DNA of 19,590 nucleotides from positions 1-19,590 of the forward strand of contig JAZNUE010000028.1 in the NCBI GenBank assembly GCA_045592125.1, read 5' to 3'. Each line of letters begins with the position of its first letter. Position 1 is the first letter of the stretch. A model generated the notes under the pieces. It saw nothing but the letters and a program-made list of their open reading frames with translations, was not told the origin of the DNA and did not search any database. Shown here piece by piece: positions 13,872-19,590 of the stretch. Origin of the DNA: HGM04593 sp045592125. Its GTDB lineage: Bacteria; Bacteroidota; Bacteroidia; Bacteroidales; Bacteroidaceae. The position numbers and the translations under genes are program-made.

Positions 13872-15779
13872 ATGAAAAAAACTTTGGTAGATCTTTTTGA
13901 GGAATCGGTTAGGAAGTACCCCGACAACACATTCCTCCTTGAGAAAACAGACAAGAAAGAAGGTTTCAGGCCAACAACCTATACACAGGTAAAAGAGCAG
14001 GTTTACCGCCTTGGCGCAGGTTTCCAGGCTCTTGGCGTCAAGAAGGGCGACAACATGGCCCTCTTGAGCGAAGGCTGCAACATGTGGGTCATTGGAGAGC
14101 TTGCCATGTTCTATGCAGGTGCAGTGAACGTGCCTCTTTCAATAAAGCTAGAAGAGAGCAACGACCTCTATTTCCGTCTCGACCATGGCGACGTCAAGTA
14201 TGTCTTCGTGTCAAGCTACCAGCTCAAGAAAGTGCGTGCTATCAAGGAGAAGCTCACAAAGGTTATAAAGGTGATTGTCTTCGGCAACGCAGGCGAGCTG
14301 CAGGAAGGCGAGATACATGCCGACGAGGTGATGAAGATGGGCGACGCATTCATGAAGGAGCACACCCTTGAGGAGTTCCTTGCAGTGGGCCAGTCAATTG
14401 TCAACGATGACATCGCGACCATCACATACACCAGCGGCACAACGGCCGACCCCAAAGGAGTAATGCTCACACACCGCAACTACACTGCCAACGTGGAGCA
14501 GGCGCTTACCCTTGTGCCCATTGACCAGACATGGCGCACTCTCATAATTCTCCCTCTCGACCACTGCTTTGCGCATGTCGTAGGCTTCTACATCATGATG
14601 TCGTGCGGTGCAACAGCGGCCACAGTCCAGGTAGGGCGCACAGGCCTCGAGACACTGAAGAACATACCGCTGAACATTAAGGAGGTGCGTCCTCACTTCA
14701 TCCTTTCAGTGCCTTCTCTTGCAAAGACATTCAAGAAGAACATCGAGAGCGCCATCCGCGCGAAAGGCAAGCTCACAGAGACCCTCTTTAACTGGGGTAT
14801 TGCAGTACGCCAGAAGTACTATGGAGAGAGCAGCCTCGACCCCAAGGGCATGCGCATACTGCTCAAGCCGCTTGTCGCTCTCTTCGACAGCCTTATATTC
14901 TCAAAGGTACGCGACAACTTTGGCGGCGAGCTCCGTTTCTTTGTAGGCGGCGGTGCCCTGCTCGACAAGGAACTGCAGAACTTCTACCTTGGCGTAGGCA
15001 TGCCAATGTTCCAGGGATACGGCCTTTCCGAGGCAACTCCGGTAATCTCCTCTAACGGTCCCGAGCTCTACCGTTTCGGTTCAAGCGGCAAGCTGGTGAA
15101 ACCTATTGAGATAAAGATTTGCGACGCCGACGGTAAGGAACTTCCCGCCGGTGAGCTCGGCGAGATTGTAGTCAAGGGCGAGAATGTGATGGCCGGCTAC
15201 TGGAAGAACCCTACAGCCACAGCCGAGACAGTGCGCGACGGTTACCTCTACACTGGCGACCTCGGCTACATGTCCCATGAGAACCTGCTCTATGTGAAGG
15301 GCCGCTTCAAGAGCCTGCTCATCTCAAGCGACGGCGAGAAGTACAGTCCCGAGGGCATTGAGGAAGCATTCGTGAGCCTTTGCCCCACAATTGACCAGGT
15401 TATTCTCTACAACAACCAGTCTCCTTATACAATAGCGCTCTTTGTTCCCAACAAGGACAACATCAAGCGTGCGCTTGAGGCAAAGGGCCTCGACCTCACT
15501 ACCGAGGAGGGCCGCAAGGCCGCATGCGACCTGGTGAAGGCCGACGTTGACATGTTCAAGAAGGGCGGCGAGCACGCTGGCATGTTCCCCGAGCGCTGGC
15601 TGCCCAGCTGCTTTGCAATCCTCCCCGAGGCATTTACTGAGCAGAACGGCATGATGAACAGCACCATGAAGGTTGTGCGCGGAAAGGTAGAGAAGTTCTA
15701 CCAGGAGCGTATTGACATCCTTTATACAGCCGAGGGCAAGAACCTCTACGAACAGCATAACCTTGACGCGTTCAAGTAA
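13872..15779 (+). CDS. Long-chain fatty acid-CoA ligase (AMP-forming)
   Basis: 635 aa from the ATG at 13872 (MKKTLVDLFEESVRKYPDNT), preceded by caggaaaat. It activates fatty acids to acyl-AMP and then acyl-CoA in the cytoplasm or at the membrane (EC 6.2.1.3). The adenylate-forming superfamily motifs are in order: the phosphate loop ITYTSGTTADPKGVMLTHRN (about residues 184-203), FQGYGLSEATPVISSN, YLYTGDLGYM and GRFKSLLISSDGEKYSPEGI. The length fits the long-chain (FAA1/FadD15-like) subgroup. It is divergent from the lipid A acyltransferase gene and is ended by a strong terminator. A link to lipid turnover is likely, but the substrate chain length is not visible. Confidence 0.93.
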   Translation: MKKTLVDLFEESVRKYPDNTFLLEKTDKKEGFRPTTYTQVKEQVYRLGAGFQALGVKKGDNMALLSEGCNMWVIGELAMFYAGAVNVPLSIKLEESNDLYFRLDHGDVKYVFVSSYQLKKVRAIKEKLTKVIKVIVFGNAGELQEGEIHADEVMKMGDAFMKEHTLEEFLAVGQSIVNDDIATITYTSGTTADPKGVMLTHRNYTANVEQALTLVPIDQTWRTLIILPLDHCFAHVVGFYIMMSCGATAATVQVGRTGLETLKNIPLNIKEVRPHFILSVPSLAKTFKKNIESAIRAKGKLTETLFNWGIAVRQKYYGESSLDPKGMRILLKPLVALFDSLIFSKVRDNFGGELRFFVGGGALLDKELQNFYLGVGMPMFQGYGLSEATPVISSNGPELYRFGSSGKLVKPIEIKICDADGKELPAGELGEIVVKGENVMAGYWKNPTATAETVRDGYLYTGDLGYMSHENLLYVKGRFKSLLISSDGEKYSPEGIEEAFVSLCPTIDQVILYNNQSPYTIALFVPNKDNIKRALEAKGLDLTTEEGRKAACDLVKADVDMFKKGGEHAGMFPERWLPSCFAILPEAFTEQNGMMNSTMKVVRGKVEKFYQERIDILYTAEGKNLYEQHNLDAFK

Positions 15780-15798
15780 GGACTAGTGATAACAGAAG

Positions 15799-15838
15799 AA
15801 AATCAGCAAGGATGTGCTCGCATCCTTGCTGATTTTTT
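15799..15838 (+). terminator. Intrinsic terminator after the acyl-CoA synthetase gene
   Basis: A perfect 16-bp stem (15799-15814 with 15821-15836) encloses a 6-nt loop (tgctcg), and the T run closes the hairpin. It starts 19 bp after the stop codon. Its A-rich left arm lets it work in both directions. Confidence 0.92.
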
Positions 15839-15847
15839 ATAAGGAGA

Positions 15848-16183
15848 CTAAGGCGAAATTTCATCAAAAACCGCGCTAATGTATTATGTGGATTTCTACA
15901 GTTTATTCAACAATCCAGAGAAAGACAGGGAGAACATGGCTATTCTGACCATTGTAGCCAACCCTGAGAAACTCCATGTCCGCTTCAGTCTCTTCTTCAT
16001 AACCATCAGCAGCAAGTTCACAATCAATGTCACCCAAATTTGTATCTTGATGGCATTGGCGCTTTCTCCATAGAAGTATTTCAGCGGGAAGTTCTGTTTT
16101 ATCTGCTTAAATAGCAGTTCTATTTCCCATCGTTTGCGATATATGGCAATAATCTCGTTAGGATCCGAATCCATATCATTAGA
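15848..16183 (-). pseudogene. IS4-family transposase C-terminal fragment with an internal inversion
   Basis: The minus strand reads NDMDSDPNEIIAIYRKRWEI then ELLFKQIKQNFPLKYFYGES and ANAIKIQIWVTLIVNLLLMV. The Y-x2-R-x3-E-x6-K motif of the IS4 family, with the third catalytic residue (Glu), is intact, but everything before about 16183 is missing (the first two catalytic Asp residues). After SGLATMVRIA the expected C-terminus appears on the opposite strand instead: the plus strand at 15879 reads MYYVDFYSLFNNPEKDREN. Turning 15875-15938 around restores one frame through to FDEISP and a TAG at 15848-15850. The fragment is not functional. As it stands the open frame ends at 15896. Confidence 0.8.
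15875..15938. other. 64-bp inverted segment within the transposase fragment
   Basis: Both edges carry the dinucleotide GC (15873-15874 and 15939-15940). Re-inverting this block gives an uninterrupted minus-strand frame reading VRIALMYYVDFYSLFNNPEK and then DRENMAVFDEISP-stop. Both junctions come back in frame, which is hard to get by chance. Confidence 0.65.
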
Positions 16184-16185
16184 CC

Positions 16186-16361
16186 ACCGGCGCACCGGAC
16201 GGCGATACTGCAACAGATAAGGTTACAGTTACCTTTTCTGCTCCTAAAACCTGCTCGAACACCGCACTGACGGAACAGATGCGTTTGATACGCTGTATAT
16301 CGGAGCAGAAAAATTCCCTTACAGAGAAATGTTCCCTGTTACTGCAAGTGGGGTGATGTAG
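16186..16361 (+). pseudogene. 3' remnant of an unrecognised plus-strand gene
   Basis: Two protein-like segments occur in different frames: TGAPDGDTATDKVTVTFSAP (from about 16186) and, shifted by a frame change near 16250, DGTDAFDTLYIGAEKFPYRE followed by MFPVTASGVM and a TAG at 16359-16361. An intrinsic terminator starts 22 bp later on the same strand, as expected for the end of a real gene. The left part abuts the IS4 remnant, which probably cut the gene. I do not recognise the family. The DGDTA coding sequence shares 15 bp with the start of the lipoprotein gene at 19236. Confidence 0.4.
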
Positions 16362-16382
16362 GTATCTATCGTAATTATTTGT

Positions 16383-16413
16383 GCCTCTCTATGTTAAGTA
16401 GGGAGGCTTTTTT
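16383..16413 (+). terminator. Intrinsic terminator
   Basis: GCCTCTCTA (16383-16391) pairs with TAGGGAGGC (16399-16407) with one G-T pair, a 7-nt loop and six Ts after the stem. It follows the broken plus-strand gene ending at 16361 and isolates the downstream MACPF unit. Confidence 0.85.
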
Positions 16414-16488
16414 GTGTTGTATAACATCTTATGTTGTTTGTGATTAACAAATTTTGCTCTTTGGCATAGGATTATTACAGAAAATGGT

Positions 16489-16496
16489 TATTTTTG
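16489..16496 (+). promoter_or_regulatory. Predicted -7 element upstream of the structured leader
   Basis: TATTTTTG is an exact TAnnTTTG match. A TTTG lies at 16460-16463, but the 25-bp gap is longer than the usual 19-21. The implied start near 16503 would give a leader of about 465 nt before the MACPF gene, or a separate RNA ending at about 16832. Confidence 0.4.
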
Positions 16497-16578
16497 CAAA
16501 TGCATATCGCTTGCAGAAGCCCGATATGGGTTATGTGGGAGGGTGCAAATTTTATTGAAAAGCGTTTACTAACGTTCT

Positions 16579-16832
16579 TTCTTGACACATCAGAATCTCG
16601 CAAATTCTAACCATAGTCAAGAATGAAGCAATGGTAGATGCCTTGTGGTGTGTTTATGCATACCGCTGTCACCAGTTGTCATTGGGTTAATACCATTAAC
16701 AACTCTTGGTGCAATGGTTTGTTATATACATATCGGCGTGAGGCTTCTGCGTTGCTCGTTCAACTATGGTGGGCAATGCGAGAGCCTTGATGTGTGGGAC
16801 GAGTAACAGATACGAAATCTCACGCTTTTTTT
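16579..16832 (+). ncRNA. Candidate structured leader RNA or small RNA with terminal attenuator
   Basis: Four stem-loops follow one another. H0: TTCTTGAC (16579-16586) with GTCAAGAA (16616-16623), holding an inner AGAAT/ATTCT hairpin (16592-16596, 16604-16608). H1: GGTA-ga-TGC (16633-16641) with GCATACC (16658-16664). H2: CACCAGTTGT (16670-16679) with ACAAC-tct-TGGTG (16699-16711). H3: GCGTGAG (16736-16742) with CTCACGC (16819-16825), holding GCGTTGC/GCAATGC (16749-16755, 16773-16779), then seven Ts (16826-16832). TCGT in the H3 inner loop (16756-16759) can pair with ACGA (16799-16802), a possible pseudoknot or switch. The 3' T tract makes H3 look like a terminator 135 bp before the MACPF start. 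I match it to no RNA family with confidence; the rest of 16414-16967 shows no gene. Confidence 0.55.
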
Positions 16833-16967
16833 GTGTCCGTTAGGCAAATATAGGTACACATAAGGCTTACCTATAAAATCTGTTTTGCAGGCAAGATATT
16901 GTGAGATAAAATGCTGGTATAGTAATGTTAAATAAGTAAATAAATATTAATTAAAACAATTTCCGAA

Positions 16968-19226
16968 ATGAAAAAGTTAGTTTCTTTCAAAATTACCGCA
17001 CTTGTCATTGCAATGTTTGCCTGCTGTATGACTTTTAGTGCTTGTAGCGATGATGATGATTTGGTAGGTATTCAGGCCGAAGTGGTGTTACCGAGTGATG
17101 TAGACTTGATGGAACTGGAGGCGTGGAGCTATGTTGTTCCATTTGAAATCAAGAGTGATTCTGAATGGAAAATTGAAAAAAATGGTGATTTCTTTGACGT
17201 GATTCCTAGTGAAGGTGAAGGTAATGCTACGGTTGAGATACACGTTACAGACAATATCCACGAAGAACGTCAGAATGGAGAATTGCGCATCGTATTTCCC
17301 AATGATGAAAGCAAAAATATGATATTGAATTTGCAGCAGAAGTGGGAGGGCGATTACGACGAGAACGATAATACAACGGCAACAGTTGGCCCCAAAAAAT
17401 ATGCTTTGGGATATGGCTATAATGTAATGGAACAATATGCAAATTCGGCTTCTGTGAAAGGACAGATTTTTATGATGAATGCCCTATATGCCAATGGTAT
17501 AGCGACCTGTGACGATAGTCAAACGAATTATAGTATGCAGACCATTACAGGTTCTACTGTCTCAGAAATAAGTAATCAACTTGCAGCTAATGTAAATGTT
17601 ACAGGTAAATATGGTAAGTTCAAAGGTGAGCTCAAATCAAGCTTTACTATGGAACATGTGAAGAATAGTAATTATGAATATGCAATAACTTACTATAATA
17701 TTGGAACTCAAACTTATAGTTTTGAATTTGGAGCACGTAAAATTGCATCTGAATATATGACCGAAGCTGCTTATAATGCAATTAATGGTTTAGACGATGA
17801 CTATGCAACAGATAATCCTGACGGTTTAAAGAATTTGATAGAAGATTATGGAACCCACGTGGTGCTTGAGGCTCGTTTAGGTGGTAGAATTCGTCATTCT
17901 ATGGAGATTAACGTTAGCGATATTAAGACCGAATATGATCTTGAAGCCTTTGCTTCTGCTGCGTATGATGGCATATTGGTAGATGCAAGCGCTGATGCTG
18001 AAGACAAATTCAAAAAATCGTATAAAGAAAATCAAAGCAAAATAAGTACCAAAGTTGATGTTATAGGAGGTGGTGGCATACCCAGGATGAATTTAATAAG
18101 TAAATTTACAAAAGAAAACGTAGATGCTTGGATGTCTTCACTTATTAATAGTAAAGACGTGGGTTTGATTGCTTTTACTGATAACGGTTCATTGCTTCCT
18201 TTGTATGAATTGGTAGATACAGAAAGCTTCCCGGGGCGAAAGGAGGCGATAAAAGATTATCTGGAAGGTGAAGTTATGCCAAATGAGTTTTCTGCGTACC
18301 AATGTGGTACCGTTACAAAGTTCGACATTCCAACATTTGACAAAAAAGGAACGCTGGTAAAGGATATTAAATTAGGCGGGGAACATGTAGGACAGATTTG
18401 TGAAGAGTATATACCACAAATCAATAAAGATTCTCGTGTAATAGTCGTTTATCCTGTAATCAATGGTCAAATGCGTATGAATATGGGGTTCTTTATCGGC
18501 GATGAATATCATAGACCATCACGTGTTTCTTGGAATGGTGATAACGTAACAATAGAGGAATATCCCGAACTTGACTTTGGTAGTGCTAAAACACTATACC
18601 TTAGAGGTTCTTCCATTAGGGCCACTGCCAGCGAGGATGTTACCATTAAGGAGGGAAAAGTTGAGGACTGTTATCTTTTGGGAAATGTCGCTGACATAAA
18701 TTATTCTAAAAGACAGGTAAAAGCAAAGGAGTACAAATATCCTTTGGTTAAGATTTTTAATCATATTTGGACACGTGAAGACTATACTTCTCCGTTGTAT
18801 GATACTGGTAACGGATTGAGTATTGGTTATGATGGAAATAGGCAAGATGCTTATGTTAGTAGCAATAGTAATATATATGTAAGAGCTGCAACTGCAACTA
18901 ATGCCAGCTATGCTCCGAAAGGATGGGATATTGCGGATTCTAAGGCTTATGAATCTATAAAAACTACATTAACAGCAAATAATATAAATTTGCCCGGAAA
19001 GACTTTGTTGGAAGGTGGCCTCTTGGGTTACAATGCGAAGTTTGTAGGATGGTTGGATTTATATTATTGGAATAATGGAGAAATACTTTGTGGAGGCGAC
19101 GAACAAATGGAATATCTGACCTCGGACAATCTTCACATTCGTCTTAGAAAAGATGGAACTTTGGATGTAGATGGCGGTGTACATCCAGGAAACTGGTATA
19201 TGCGCGTTCGCCTTATCAAGGAATAA
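16968..19226 (+). CDS. MACPF-domain surface lipoprotein (BSAP-like), with BACON-like and FISUMP-like regions
   Basis: 752 aa. The signal peptide ends in TFSA-Cys26, followed by SDDDD, the acidic pattern linked to surface export of Bacteroidetes lipoproteins. Residues 36-125 look like a BACON domain (SDSEWKIEKNGDFFDVIPSE). Residues 145-415 form a MACPF domain: start YALGYGYNVMEQYA, signature YGTH (294-297) with GG at 305-306, and a Gly-rich bend (GGGG 367-370). Residues 440-590 are beta-rich and unassigned. Residues 591-752 resemble a FISUMP (Fibrobacter major paralogous) domain: YPLVKIFNHIWTREDY, APKGWDIADSKAYESI, LLEGGLLGYNAKFVGW, WYMRVRLIKE. MACPF proteins form membrane pores; BSAPs use this to kill related Bacteroidales. 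Codon use is more AT-rich than in upstream genes. Position 298 is Val where an aromatic is usual. A second lipoprotein gene follows after 9 bp. Confidence 0.88.
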   Translation: MKKLVSFKITALVIAMFACCMTFSACSDDDDLVGIQAEVVLPSDVDLMELEAWSYVVPFEIKSDSEWKIEKNGDFFDVIPSEGEGNATVEIHVTDNIHEERQNGELRIVFPNDESKNMILNLQQKWEGDYDENDNTTATVGPKKYALGYGYNVMEQYANSASVKGQIFMMNALYANGIATCDDSQTNYSMQTITGSTVSEISNQLAANVNVTGKYGKFKGELKSSFTMEHVKNSNYEYAITYYNIGTQTYSFEFGARKIASEYMTEAAYNAINGLDDDYATDNPDGLKNLIEDYGTHVVLEARLGGRIRHSMEINVSDIKTEYDLEAFASAAYDGILVDASADAEDKFKKSYKENQSKISTKVDVIGGGGIPRMNLISKFTKENVDAWMSSLINSKDVGLIAFTDNGSLLPLYELVDTESFPGRKEAIKDYLEGEVMPNEFSAYQCGTVTKFDIPTFDKKGTLVKDIKLGGEHVGQICEEYIPQINKDSRVIVVYPVINGQMRMNMGFFIGDEYHRPSRVSWNGDNVTIEEYPELDFGSAKTLYLRGSSIRATASEDVTIKEGKVEDCYLLGNVADINYSKRQVKAKEYKYPLVKIFNHIWTREDYTSPLYDTGNGLSIGYDGNRQDAYVSSNSNIYVRAATATNASYAPKGWDIADSKAYESIKTTLTANNINLPGKTLLEGGLLGYNAKFVGWLDLYYWNNGEILCGGDEQMEYLTSDNLHIRLRKDGTLDVDGGVHPGNWYMRVRLIKE

Positions 19227-19235
19227 TATTTTCGT

Positions 19236-19590
19236 ATGCATAAGTATTTGAAATACTTTTTAGTTTTGGTAGTATTGTCTTCCTGCACTGACAGGGACGG
19301 CGATACTGCCGAAACTTTTAATGAGAGTCTGTCGGTAACACTTGTCACTTCGCTCAATGGGGCGGGCGACAATGGGTATAACGATTTGATATTGTCGGGG
19401 GTGCTAAGATTTTATCAAGAACAAGAGAATGTGAACCTCTCTCTTGTTCGGCCACACAATATAGAGGAGGCGGAATCGTTTCTCGCTTCGTGGATGGAAA
19501 AGGAAAGCGATGTACGCGAACTGCTGATATTGGGGAGCAATGATTATGAGCTGATGGTGAGAGAAAAGGATGTTGAATTGGACGAGCAGA
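19236..19590 (+). CDS. Putative lipoprotein, partial (runs off the window)
   Basis: 118 codons are visible with no stop. The N-terminus MHKYLKYFLVLVVLSS-Cys17 is a lipoprotein signal peptide, followed by TDRDGDTAETF. SLNGAGDNGYNDLILSGVLR resembles, loosely, the N-terminal region of BMP/PnrA-type substrate-binding lipoproteins, with an alternating beta/alpha pattern after it (VNLSLVRPHN, VRELLILGSNDY), so a periplasmic-binding-protein fold is a reasonable guess. The start is 9 bp after the MACPF stop, so the two are co-transcribed and both are envelope proteins. It could be a partner or an immunity factor for the MACPF lipoprotein; nothing in the visible part proves this. Confidence 0.78.
   Translation, partial: MHKYLKYFLVLVVLSSCTDRDGDTAETFNESLSVTLVTSLNGAGDNGYNDLILSGVLRFYQEQENVNLSLVRPHNIEEAESFLASWMEKESDVRELLILGSNDYELMVREKDVELDEQ

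Noticed and set aside
15879..16073. 64-aa plus-strand frame beginning MYYVDFYSLFNNPEKD
   Set aside because: Its first part is the inverted C-terminus of the minus-strand transposase and the rest is antisense to it, so it is not a separate gene.
1..19590. CRISPR arrays, tRNA genes, origin of replication
   Set aside because: No regularly spaced direct repeats, tRNA-like cloverleaf with T-loop consensus, or clustered DnaA-type boxes were seen on reading through the window.

Overview
The window looks like a chromosome segment of a Bacteroidales bacterium (Bacteroides/Prevotella-like; species not resolvable). The evidence is as follows. Several genes are preceded by the Bacteroidetes -7 promoter motif TAnnTTTG. 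There are DUF4270 and BACON-like lipoproteins with Bacteroidetes-type acidic residues after the lipid-bearing Cys. There is a sodium-pump-type methylmalonyl-CoA decarboxylase locus and the remains of ISAon1-like and IS4-like insertion sequences. Core genes have a fairly GC-rich codon usage. From about 16.4 kb to the end the DNA is visibly more AT-rich.

Layout. (1) 1-1000: the 3' end of an rRNA operon (5S rRNA plus terminator), a partial repeat of the 5S 3' end, a decayed ISAon1-type transposase, and a perfect 44-bp palindrome. (2) 1027-4844: a minus-strand pair (short GT5 'glycogen synthase'-like protein, then DUF4270 lipoprotein) divergent from panC-panD (pantothenate synthesis), which ends in a 43-nt near-perfect hairpin. 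(3) 4860-7509: minus-strand operon for propionate/methylmalonyl-CoA metabolism: epimerase, carboxyltransferase subunit, a 48-aa MmdE/OadG-C-terminus-like peptide, biotin carrier. (4) 7669-13632: a surface-glycan/lipid A block holding a CDP-glycerol glycerophosphotransferase-like enzyme, two tandem LicD proteins, a GT2 glycosyltransferase, a Stealth-type hexose-1-phosphate transferase and an LpxL-type acyltransferase. Four of these six are predicted to make phosphodiester links. (5) 13872-15836: long-chain acyl-CoA synthetase and a classic terminator. (6) 15848-16413: an IS4-family transposase remnant carrying an apparent 64-bp internal inversion, and the tail of a broken plus-strand gene with its terminator. 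(7) 16489-19590: a predicted promoter, a roughly 250-nt region of four consecutive stem-loops ending in a T7 tract, a 752-aa lipoprotein with BACON-like, MACPF and FISUMP-like regions, and a second lipoprotein gene running off the window.

The most interesting system is region 7. The large lipoprotein has the MACPF signature (YGTH-x7-GG) and a lipoprotein signal suited to surface display. This resembles the Bacteroidales secreted antimicrobial proteins (BSAPs), which are MACPF toxins that kill related strains. Some BSAPs recognise LPS glycan, and their genes are associated with replaced LPS-glycan genes. Here the MACPF gene lies about 3 kb from a phosphoglycan/lipid A block, is AT-rich compared with its neighbours, follows IS debris, and is preceded by an unusually long, highly structured leader. 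All functional calls are by eye from sequence motifs; no database search was run.
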